Shown piece by piece: positions 1-9,943 of a stretch of DNA of 64,000 bases (its first letter is position 1; each line of letters begins with the position of its first letter). Source of the DNA: Cordilura impudica (taxonomy: Eukaryota > Arthropoda > Insecta > Diptera > Scathophagidae); assembly GCA_963682025.1 (NCBI GenBank), contig OY821517.1, forward strand, positions 341,730,196 through 341,794,195, read 5' to 3'. The notes below the pieces were generated by a model. It saw nothing but the letters and a program-made list of their open reading frames with translations, did not search any database and had not been told where the DNA came from. Position numbers and translations under genes: made by a program.

Positions 1-136
1 TCAAAAGGCCGCACTTGATAGTTAATTTTCCAGTGCATAACAAATAAGTCCAAATATTGCTAAACATTTTCTGCGACTCCAAATCACTAATAGAAATAAT
101 AATAACTTTTCGGTATTGTAGGGTAAACTACTTTTT

Positions 137-262
137 AATTCCGAATTTCAATAGATATTTTCTGAAATTCAATTGATATTTTCTGAAAAACATTTGATAC
201 TTTCTGAAATACAATTGGAGAAGGTGTAGATGTTTACACATCTCCCCTGTGATCGGACTCAC
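137..262. repeat. Short ATTGATATTTTCTGAA array with conserved GATGTTTACACATC end block
   Basis: Three to four imperfect copies of a short unit (ATTGATATTTTCTGAAA) run into a block that reads GATGTTTACACATC, then CCCTGTGATCGGACTCACA and a T-run. The same end block recurs near 7655-7690, 23586-23622, 26652-26690 and 53797-53830, so it is the boundary of a dispersed repeat family. The block contains a small palindrome (AGATGT...ACATCT). Family unknown. The first 136 bases are AT-rich with nothing recognisable. Confidence 0.5.
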
Positions 263-305
263 ATTGATTTTTTTTCTAATAAATTATTAAACTATTTATT
301 TTCAC

Positions 306-811
306 TAGCAGATTCCAGTCCTCGAAATTCGAGTGCAAATTTTTATTTTTTTTTTCATTTAATAAATTATTGACCCTAAAGGTATGCTAATCAATTTTAG
401 ACAATTCACAATTCAACACTTTTTTGGTTTTTGTCCAAAATGATTTTTCAATTCAACACAATTATTATTGTGAATAAAGAAAACAAACTCATTTTTCTAA
501 TGTAGTTTTTTGGCCATTCGATAGGTTATCTTCTATACTTCAATTAAGCTAGTAAGGCCTATATTTTTTTTTGCAAACACATTAACAAATTTAATAAACA
601 CACACATAGCATTGTATAATTTTATGAATGTATTAGTAGCAATTTTAAATGAGCATAACTTTAAATTTAAAAATTTAAAAATCTGTAAGTCTCGTGGATA
701 GCTGAAAAGAAATACATTTCAAATAAGATACGTTTGGTCAAAATCGGGAGAAAACTGTTGAACAAATCATCGGTCACAAGAAATCGTCTTACCTATTAAT
801 ATTATAGATAC
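306..811. repeat. Dispersed element with ACTAGC...TATAGAT termini, copy 1
   Basis: It starts ACTAGCAGATTCCAG with a nearby palindrome (CTCGAAATTCGAG) and ends CCTATTAATATTATAGAT. A shorter copy with the same two ends lies at 26169-26547, and an element with related ends spans 16831-19556. Internal text such as ATACGTTTGGTCAAAATCGGG is shared with the second copy. There is no coding capacity, so it is probably a non-autonomous retroelement or Helitron-like repeat. The class is not determined. Confidence 0.5.
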
Positions 812-1725
812 CCTCCACACCACTGTGCAGAGAGTACATATCAGTTTGCTATGCCGTTTGTAACGCATCAAAGAATGCGACCGCATAAAGTATATATGTA
901 TGTATATTCTTGATCCTAATAGCAAATCGAGTCGATTTAACGATGTTTGTCTGTCTGTTCGTCTGTTGAAATCACGCTCCTTTATAAAAAAAACATTTAG
1001 TTGGGAAACTTAGAATAATATTGTTTGTCATCATTTCAAGCAGGTTGCTTTTTAAAATGTGGTAACTCGGACATCACTGTACCAATATATGACACAAAAT
1101 ATGGAGACAGCTCAAAAAAATTCTAAAAATGAAGTGTTCTTGTTGTAATGATTTAGTATTAAGTTTATCAAATTGTTTACTTTTTCAAATATTTTTTTTT
1201 AGATTGGTTACAAATAGTGTAATAAGTCCTGATATTAATATAAACGTAAAACCCAGGTGGAGGGTATCAAAGATTCGGATTTTTTAAGCAGATAAAAAAA
1301 CGTAACAAAAAGAAAACAATCATATTTATAACAAGTGCACACAATTTTTTTTTTAAAGTAAACAATTTGATAAACTTAATACTAAATTATTGCAACAAAC
1401 ACACTGAATTTTTAAAATTTTTTAGAGATGTCTTCATACATTTGGACATATCTTGGCATAATAATGCCCGATTTACCCCATTTTCAATAGCAACCTGCTC
1501 GAAATAATGGCAAACAATATGATCATAACTTTACCCAGGTAAATGGTTTTTGTGAATAACCGTGATTTCAACAGACGGACAGACTGACATCGCTATATCG
1601 ACTCGAGTTGTTATAAGGATCAAGAATGTATATACTTTATAGGGTCGTAAATGCATTTTTAGCGGCGTTACAAACCAAATGACAAACTGATACATACCCT
1701 CTGCACAATGGCGTGGAGGGTATAA
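808..1725. repeat. Inverted pair of ATACCCTCCAC-family repeats
   Basis: Two copies of one repeat meet head to head. The left copy begins ATACCCTCCACACCACTGTG and the right copy ends in its complement (GGCGTGGAGGGTATAAAA). Both contain the interior text GTAAACAATTTGATAAACTTAATAC or its complement, a CTGTCTGTTCGTCTGTTGAAATCACG-like stretch and a TTCTTGATCCTAATA-like stretch. Other copies are at 7836-8224 and 34933-38507. No protein is encoded. The outcome is an imperfect palindrome of about 0.9 kb. Confidence 0.55.
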
Positions 1726-2998
1726 AAACTGAATTTACATTAAATATAGCTTTAGTAACTTGTAGGATATTCTTTGCGCTTAAGGACCTCTATGTACCGA
1801 TTAGGCATCCACTGAATCAACTTTACTTATCTCACCCCCACTTATTAAATATTACAGCTTCCCATAAAGGCTCTATAGCATTAAGATCAGTTGCTTTAGT
1901 AAATCAGCGCTTCAGTAAATCCCATAAAGGCTCTATACAATTAAGATCAGTTGATTGGGGTGGTAATTTCAATTGTTTTTTAGTATTGTAGAGCAACCAC
2001 AGCTTGATTTGTTTTGTATCATTATCCTGTTGGAATCAAAAATCAAATCTTCCCCAAAGCCCAATTTGATCCATTATAAGCTCAATAAATAAGAATTTAC
2101 CAACTCCGCTGGCTGTCATGCCACCATAAGCCATAATGCTACCTCCAGCGTGTTTAAATATTGGCAACAGATTTTCTGTTAATAATAAAGTTCCACTTTT
2201 TCGCCAAACTAAATTTTACCCTTCAATGAGGCATATGCAAAACTTGCTTTCTCTGAAAGTAAAACACGTAATTCTACAAATAGTTCGTTTTAGAGGGCGT
2301 TTAGAGGGACGACCAGAACGAGGTTTTGACAAAATCGAATTGATAGATTTGTAGTTTTGAAAAATCTAAAATATTTATGCTCATTTCTACACACAGAAAA
2401 AAAAATTCCAACCGAATTGTTCTAACTATTAATGACTGAATTTTCGATTGTATCAACAGAAATTTTATAATAAAAAACCATATAGTTATTTTGATACAAT
2501 TTTTACTGTTAAGGCAATAAAATTGAAATTGCAATCAGTTCAAAATTCGATTATTATCTTCATCGAAATTTGGTTGGCAATAAATTTGGTAGTCACAATG
2601 AATCTGTTTTCTGTGTGTAAGCTTTAGGATAATATGTCTCTCCTCAGCACCGATTTCCTTTGATTTTGGGACTAATTTAAAAATATAGTTTCCAAAATAT
2701 ATATAATTAATCAAACCAGTTTGTCTTCTACTAAAATAAAATCAATGTAACAGATAACTAATTGTAAATCCAAGAATACTTTTTCTGACACTTATAGTTG
2801 CCATAGTGCATTTTTGCGTTGTAAACAAATAAAAATTCAGTAGAACGTACCGAACTTCCGTAAGTTTTTTGAAGAACATGTTAAATTCCTAATGTGTGAA
2901 TCGTGAAAAGTTCGCAATTCGAATTAGATATTTTCTTAAAATTTTTCTTAATATTTAAAATTTTCATGTTCAAGTATGGATACTTTTTTAAGCAAGTG
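1722..2998 (-). mobile_element. Tc1-like element, copy 1, truncated at its 3' transposase side
   Basis: The left end is cut by the neighbouring repeat at 1721. The right end matches the end of the better preserved copy at 12364-15952: TACTTTTTTAAGCAAGTG followed by TA. Interior text aligns with that copy along its length, including GAGGGACGACCAGAACGAGGTTTTGAC, which on the minus strand encodes the SKPRSGRPS-like DNA-binding linker of Tc1 transposases. The reading frame is destroyed by stops and indels. A 228-bp element is inserted at 2390. Confidence 0.7.
2390..2617. mobile_element. Miniature inverted-repeat element (CACACAGAAAA ends, TA target)
   Basis: It begins CACACAGAAAA and ends TTTTCTGTGTG, flanked on both sides by TA. 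The copy of the host Tc1 element at 15590 lacks this segment (CATTTCTAAGCTTTATG there, CATTTCTA...TAAGCTTTAGG here), so the boundaries rest on an empty-site comparison. TA duplication and length fit a Tc1/mariner-type miniature element. It has no coding capacity. Confidence 0.75.
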
Positions 2999-3000
2999 TA

Positions 3001-4618
3001 GGTAGATACGTATACATAAACATACAGATTCTGGTTTCAATATTCAGAGAACTCTACAAACATTAACAGTGGGACGCTTAGGTTGATTTTGTGAATTATA
3101 GAGACAAAATAACTGAACCGCTTTTAGTTTAATATCTCAAAGATTTTAAATTTGCTGAAAGAATCTTTTGAAAGTCTTGAGTAGAATAAATAAATTTTTT
3201 AAGGAAAATCTTATTTCAAGCATGTATGTATGTAAATCAAAAAATAATTTTTGAAACATGTTTTCATACACTTCAAGGTTAACCACGAGAAATATATATA
3301 CTTATCACATCATGATTAAATGATGTGTGGTCATTCACTTTACATAAATACAGAAAGTTTCAAAGCTCAAGTTGATGAAAATTCAATTACAAAAATCCAC
3401 CTCAACAAACGCTTTCAGTTTAACGGCGATAAACCGCATTTAAATATGTAAATGCAAAAACTAATATACGAGTAATTGAGTATATGCAGAGACACAAGTC
3501 GATCGGCGCAAAGTCGAATCGCCGACGCCAACGCCGACTTTTCTTTGGAAGTCAAGCAGCCGCCAAAGTGGTCGACTAATTTCGAAAGAAAGAATTTATT
3601 TATTTATTTACTGCGATTTGTTGTTTAGTCTGATCTGAATTTAAAGAAATTATTAAATCCTTTTATTTGTAAGATTTATTTGTAAAATATGTTCTTAGGT
3701 TAATAAGTTAATTACTGATTCGATTTAGCGGTGGCCGTCAGTCCGTGTGCCTGTCTCTCTATCTGTCTGTGTGTCCATGTAAACCTTGTTATCACATTTG
3801 TGAATATATTTAGATGCAATATGGTATATATGATTTTTCGACCATAGGACGACCGCTATTGAAATTGATGAAAATCGTTTCATGTGCAGACCTAGCCCTG
3901 TAGAACCAATTTAAGTCATAGTCCGATTCCCGATCTTCACTTATATCTATAAAATAAAAATGAAAATAATGCATAATTTTTTTTAAATTTGGTTTATTTA
4001 TGTTTTTGAGAAAAGTAAGTGACTTTATTAAATATGATCAGGATCGATCCGCTTTTTGACCTAGTCTCCATATAAAAATAACATCAGATGGAACTTTTTC
4101 ATATCTAAATGACTAAAATTTGATTTATGTTTATTTTTTTATATCCAGTTACAGCCTCAGCAAAGTTAGATCCAAAACCTTCACGTTTAAATTTCATTAC
4201 TTAAATAAGAATAATTAAAGTATTTTGATTCAACAAAACTAAATAAAATTGAATTTGTGCTTGTTTTTTATTTATTTTTTAACTATATTTTTTAGGAAAC
4301 TGCTAAATCGCCTTATGCTTTGTTCAATTTATTATCAATTTAATTTCAATTTATATTCAATTTATTATTATCAATTTTCATGAAACCGAAAACCGCTGTT
4401 TTAAATTATGCGGTTTTTAACTAACCCTAATTGAAACTTTGTACCGCAATAGGACGAGTCGGTCACACTACTTAGGCTTAATACGTTCGTCATAATCTGC
4501 AGCAATCTGGTATTGCATTTGGAGCCTCTAGACCAAATAGATGAGGAATGACGTAATAATAATATTTCATGTAAAAAACAAAATATAGTGAAAACTGTTT
4601 ATACACAACAGAGCATGT
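3001..4618. other. Non-coding stretch with a degenerate repeat copy
   Basis: No gene is visible. About 3725-4200 holds a degenerate copy of the TATACCCTATACCA family (tell-tale CTGTCTGTGTGTCCATGTAAACCTTG near 3760). Bases 3495-3575 are unusually GC-rich for this window (GATCGGCGCAAAGTCGAATC and following) and could be part of a promoter or an untranslated exon of the downstream guanylyl cyclase gene. Nothing in the sequence proves that. Confidence 0.35.
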
Positions 4619-4626
4619 GTGTATAG

Positions 4627-6536
4627 TAGGGTGACAGCCATTTTTTTTTTTTAATTTCAAGACGTGCGGGTCGGATTATTGCGACGCTGGATCTAAAACT
4701 TTAGTGGGCAAAATTTGAGCCAAATCGGACATTGCTTTCTGGACGCGCATTGAGTTCAAAGTTCAAATATGAATTTATTTGTAAAAATGATCAAAAACAA
4801 GACGTTTTTCACAAAAATTTTGATATTAATAATTACGTTTCAATTAAATTAATTATTAAGTCATAATCTAGAGTAAATTATCTTTCTAATAAAACAACAA
4901 AATCTATTATCGGTTGAAAAACAGCCAAGTTATATCAAGTTCCCCAGGCAATAAATGCGCCGCAGACCACTTGATTAAGAAATGCCAAATATTGTAGGTA
5001 TCCTGTTCTTAATTTGGCGAGGCCAGCGTTTTTATTTCAGCGGATTTGAAGAAAAATGTGATTTTTCATACTTTTTCAACTGTTAGACTACATCTTTTTG
5101 GTGTTTTCATATTTCAAATATGTTTTGTCGAAATATTATACTACTTGATATAAGTTCTCAATCCTGTAAATTAAGGTTAAATTGAAAAACTATAAATTGT
5201 CCCCCTTTAAGGTCAAAAGTCAAATTTAAGGAAATTAAATTTTTTTTAAAACAAAATATCGAAATAATATATATTTGTGGAAGGATTTCGATAAAATTTA
5301 TTGATAATATTTTAATAATTCCAAAAAATAATATTCTGGACTTATTTTCTGAAATTAACCCGTGGGGTACTCTTGATGTCAAATTGACTCTATATGAAAA
5401 TCTATAAATATTTTCTTCGTCAGGATTATATTTTAAATAAAACAAATTTAATGTATTCATAAAATTCCTCTAATTTATTCATTATTTTATGAAAATATTT
5501 GGATTATTTAGTTTTTATATTTAATACAGAATAAACAAATTTGTATATCGAGGGCTTATGTTCAAAAAGTGTTATCTGCATCAATAATTATTTTAAAGAG
5601 AGCGTGTAAAACTAATTTATTAATAAGATCTGAAAGTAAATTAGAGATTGATTTGCTACAATATCTATTAAGAAATAGTCGTACTAATCATGTATGATAT
5701 CAGAATTAATATTATATTTGACAGTTATATCGGAGAACAGTTTGAAATCAAAAATTAATATTGCTAGTATTTCAATTTAACCTTCATTTACAGGATTGAT
5801 AACTTATATCAAGTAGTATAATATTTCGACAAAATATATTTGAATTGTAAAAACACAAAAAAGATGTAGCCTAACAGTTGAAAAAGTATGAAAAACCCAA
5901 TTTTTTCTTCAAATCCACTGAAATAAAAAAGCTGCCCTCGTCAAATTAAGAACAGGATACCTACAATATTTGGCGTTTTTAATCATATATATTTTGTTAA
6001 TAAGACCTTAAAGTCCAATCGTTGATTTCGGAAAATTTCTTGAACAAAATTTTTGAAAAAGTAAAATAGGAGTGCTAAAAAATACGTACCGTTTTGACAT
6101 TAATTTAGAACGGCACAACAATAGACGAGATGCAAAATACTTTACATAATATCATTCTGGGAGCATTAGATTGCAAAAATATTGTTGTTATAAATTATTG
6201 CAATGTCTTTAAAAATGATACAATTTGGCTGTTTTTGAACCGATAATAGATTTTTTTGTTTTATTAGAAAGATAATTTACTCTAGATTATGGTTTATTAA
6301 TTAATTTAATTGAAACGCAATTATTAATATCAAAATTTTTGTGAAAAATGATTTTTTTGATAATTTTTACATATAAATTCATATTTGAACTTTGAACTCA
6401 ATGCGCGTCCAGAAAGCATTGTCCGATTTGGCTCAAATTTTGCGCACTAAAGTTTCAGATCCAGTGTGACAATAATCCGACCCGCACACCTCAAAATTCT
6501 ACCAAAAATGTTTTCATACAAACCGCTGTCACCTTA
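4627..6536. mobile_element. Foldback-type DNA transposon with 8-bp target duplication
   Basis: The element starts TAGGGTGACAGC and ends GCTGTCACCTTA, and is flanked by a perfect 8-bp direct repeat GTGTATAG (4619-4626 and 6537-6544). The two ends form long inverted repeats. 4628-4935 pairs with about 6214-6536, and an inner pair, about 4981-5185 and 5772-5975, continues the match. The unique centre is only about 600 bp and encodes nothing recognisable. An 8-bp duplication and a TA(G/A)GG start fit the hAT superfamily, but P or Merlin elements are not excluded. It is presumably non-autonomous. Confidence 0.75.
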
Positions 6537-6714
6537 GTGTATAGATATGTACATATGTATCAGCATGCATACACATTTCGGCTTGCTTGTTGATTTTTTT
6601 ACGTCTAAACGTTCAAGCAAACAAAAATGTGTATGCATCGCTGATAAACAAACAAACAAGAATTAAATTGTATTAATTGCTTTCAATTAAGCATGAAAAT
6701 GCCTAAAATTTTTG

Positions 6715-7690
6715 TGTAAACATCTATACGCGCAGGGGGTAAAAATCTATTTCACAATACAATCACAAAAACAGCGTAAGATGTAAGACGTAAGGCTATA
6801 TCGGTGCGACTTAAGATTGCATTGGTGAAAATATTATGACATGTAATAACTTTTTGTCTCTGTTTTCTGCGGTATATTTCTTCACTTTTTATAAGCATTT
6901 ATAATTAATTTCCTCAATCATTTAGAAGTATTCTTAACGTTTTAATTTATTCCATATAAATAACACAATTATCACTGCATTTATTATTAATGCTAATCAA
7001 ACATAAATAAAAAATAAATAAAAATAAAAAATAAACTAATTACAGTAAAAAGGAAGTGTTTGGAGATAAAATGGAGGGACAATTCATTGGAAAGTGTTTG
7101 GAGAAAAAATGAAGGCACGTTTTCATTAGGAAGTGTTTGGAGATAAAATGAGGGAGCGAATAGCGTTATAAAAACGTTTTGAAATATGAAAAAAATTAAA
7201 AATGAGAAATGAAAAATAAAAAATGAAAAATCAAAAATGGAAAATGAAAAATAAAAAATGAAAATGAGAAATGAAAATGAAAATTGAAAAATAAAAAATG
7301 AAAAATAGAAAATGAAAAATAAAAAATGAAAAATAAAAAATGCAAAATTAAAAATGAAAATTTTAAATTAAAAACAAAAAATTGAAAATAAAAAATGAAA
7401 AATAAAAAATGGAAAATGAAGAATGAAGAATGAAAAATGAAAATGAAAATTGAAAAATAAAAAATGAAAAATAAAAAATTAAAAATAAAAAATGGAAAAT
7501 AAAAAATTAAAAATTAAAAACGAAAAACGAAAAATTAAAAATTAACCAGTTGAAATAATAATAAATATTTTTATATCAGCAGAGAGAGCCCCTGCAGCTG
7601 ATACATAGATGACGCTTTCTATTTGATTTAAAAAAAAGCATCTTTAATTACTAGGTGTTTACACATCTACCCTGTGATCGGACTCACATG
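6715..7690. repeat. Dispersed repeat with long A-rich array (copy A)
   Basis: It starts near GTGTAAACATCTATACGCGCAGGGGG, continues CTATTTCACAATACAATCACAAAAACAG, and ends with the GATGTTTACACATC/CCCTGTGATCGGACTCACA block. The middle (about 7190-7545) is a low-complexity array of AAAAATGAAAAATAAAAAATG variants. A second full copy is at about 25684-26690 and a 5' fragment at 19925-20020. GTGTAAACATCTA occurs in inverted orientation at the two ends, so they may be short terminal inverted repeats. No protein is encoded. Confidence 0.55.
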
Positions 7691-7835
7691 ATTTTTTTTT
7701 AATTATCTTATTAACATCATTATAAAAAATCTAATAACCTTGCTGAAGGTGAAGGTTATAAAAGATTCGGCACAACCGAATGTAATACCCTAACTTGTTG
7801 CTATTGATTTTTATTATTCCTTGATTAATTAAAAA

Positions 7836-8224
7836 ATGTAAGAGTGTTAAATTCGGCTGTGCCGGTCTTTTTTTACATTAATATCTGGACTTATTGCACT
7901 ATTTATAACAAATGTAAACAAAGGAACAATTTGGTAATTTAATAAACTTAATACTAATATATTACGACAAACATATCTCGGCACAGTGATTCCCGATTTA
8001 CCCCATTTTCAATACCAACTTGATCGAAATAATAAAAAACAATATTATCATAACTTTACACAGGTAAATGGTTTATTTTGTGAATTAGCGTGACTACAGC
8101 AGACGGACAGACGAATATACGGACATCTCTGTATTGATAGGAGTTGTTATAAGGATGTCGCAAATGCATTTTTTAATGCTTTACAAAAGGAATGACAAAC
8201 CAGTGGTGTGAAGGGTATAAAAAA
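7836..8224. repeat. ATACCCTCCAC-family repeat, single copy
   Basis: A compact copy of the family seen at 808-1725. It begins AAGAGTGTTAAATTCGGCTG and ends GGTGTGAAGGGTATAAAAA. It includes GTTGTTATAAGGATG, the site that is interrupted by a small element in the copy at 38199. Non-coding. Confidence 0.5.
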
Positions 8225-8262
8225 ATACGAATAAATGCACCTTCTGCTGATTATTGTAACTA

Positions 8263-8990
8263 ACAAAAATATTTGACCTAATTATAACGATCGACTTAGA
8301 ATCACTTTCTGAGTCGGTTTAGCGATGTCCGTCCGTCCGTCCGTCCGTCTATGTGTCCATGTAAACCTTGTAATCAAACTACAGCTCGCAAATATGAATA
8401 TATTATGATGAAATTTAGTATATAAGCTTTCATTGGCTATAGCACAAACGCTATTGAAATTGGTAAAAATCAGTTAATATTCAGACCCAGTTCCCATACA
8501 AATGACCCCTATGAGATCGACTTAAATTGCCATAATATCAAAATTATCATATAGATCTCGGTCAAATTGGGTTCGTGTATGTTTATTGCATCCATTTATC
8601 AGTACTCCAAAAATAAACCCCATAAGATCATTCTTCGTCATAGCCCCCATATGAAGCTAATTCCCGATCTTCACTTAAATCTATCAAAAAACAAAAATAT
8701 TGCACAGATTTTTCTCAAATTTGGTTTGTATTTGTTCTTGCCAAAAATAAATGACCTTACGGAATATAGTCAGAATCGGTCCATTTTTCGACCTAGTCCC
8801 CATATGAATATAGTATCTGATATGAACTTTTTCATATCTGACGGAAAAAAATTAATAACAATGCCACCCAAATTTGGTTCATGCTTATTTTCTATATCCA
8901 ATTAGTTGAACCTAAGAGATAGGGTCTTTAAACGCATGGTATGGGGTATCGTATAATCGGTATAGACCGACTATAATTTTCTTTCTTGTT
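8263..8990. repeat. TATACCCTATACCA-family repeat (copy 1, left end missing)
   Basis: Shares with the copies at 42286 and 43508 the run of GTCCGTCCGTC and TGTGTCCATGTAAA, the phrase CATATGAACTTTTTCATATC and the end GGGTATCGTATAATCGG. The left terminus is absent. Apparent reading frames inside it are not conserved between copies and are treated as non-coding. Confidence 0.5.
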
Positions 8991-9094
8991 TATTGTTTTG
9001 TTAGTTGTTTTACCATCATTGTAGTTTTTTCCAGTTTTTATAAATAACATATTTTTTAGTTATATCTATTAAAAAAAATGTTGTCAACGCCTTT

Positions 9095-9456
9095 TTATAC
9101 CCTATACCACTATGTGATGTTTGTAACTAACAAAAATATTTGACCTAGACCCATTTTTTATCATACCGATCGATTCAGAATCACTTTCTGAGTCAATTTG
9201 CAAAAAATATTGCCCAAATTTTTGGATTGTTTTTGCAAAAAATAAATGAGCTTACCAAATATGGTCAGGATGGGCCCATTTTTCGACCTAGTCTCCATAT
9301 AAATATAGCATCCGATAGGAACTTTTTCATATCCGAAGGCAAAAAAACTTGCCACTCAAACTTGGTTTATGTTTGTTTTCTATATCTAAATAGTTGCACC
9401 AAAGAGATAGGGTCTTTAAACGCATGGTATGGGGTATCGTATAGTCGGTCTAGACA
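9095..9456. repeat. TATACCCTATACCA-family repeat (copy 2, internally deleted)
   Basis: Starts TATACCCTATACCACTATG and ends GGGTATCGTATAGTCGGTCTAGAC. The middle third present in the longer copies is missing. Between here and the guanylyl cyclase gene (9457-9867) only AT-rich sequence is seen. Confidence 0.5.
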
Positions 9457-9867
9457 TTTATAGTTAAATCTACCAACAAAATTTGTACAAATATCTCTTC
9501 TGAGCTAAATTAAAATAACTCCAAGAACAAGATTATCATATACATATCTACATCTTACTCAAATTTGGATTATGTGAGTTTACTATATTTCTAGACTCCT
9601 TATTTTATTTACTTTTTTTTTGCCAAAATATTAGCAAAGGTAACTTTAGGTTTAATTTAAAATCCTTAGATTTATATGCTGCTGCTCCTGAATTGTTACA
9701 AAAAGTCAGAATAGTTAAAGAGAAAGCCGAAATTTAAAAAAAGTAATACATAAGTGATACATATGTACATACATACATATTATGCCAAAATTATTTCTTC
9801 TCACAAAACATACTGACTACTCCACTGTATACAATTGTTTTTATCTTTAACTAATTTTATTTTACAG

Positions 9868-9943
9868 GAGGTCTAAAGCGCTTCGCTTATATAACAATCA
9901 CCAACCATCACCACCAAGAAATACCAACTACCATCATACCATC
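9868..9943 (+). other. 5' UTR part of the guanylyl cyclase exon, with splice acceptor
   Basis: The start codon at 9944 is preceded by a pyrimidine-rich stretch ending TTTTATTTTACAG at 9867, a strong 3' splice site. The gene therefore probably has at least one upstream non-coding exon that I could not locate. Leader text (CACCAACCATCACCACCAAG) is free of ATG codons. Confidence 0.55.

Noticed and set aside
7190..7545. Possible satellite or origin in the A-rich array
   Set aside because: It recurs inside a dispersed repeat family (copy at 25835-26150) and is a simple low-complexity expansion.
8567..9463. Open frames in the TATACCCTATACCA-family repeats (also near 42781 and 44029)
   Set aside because: Similar peptides appear because the DNA is repeated, but frames are broken differently in each copy and no domain is present.
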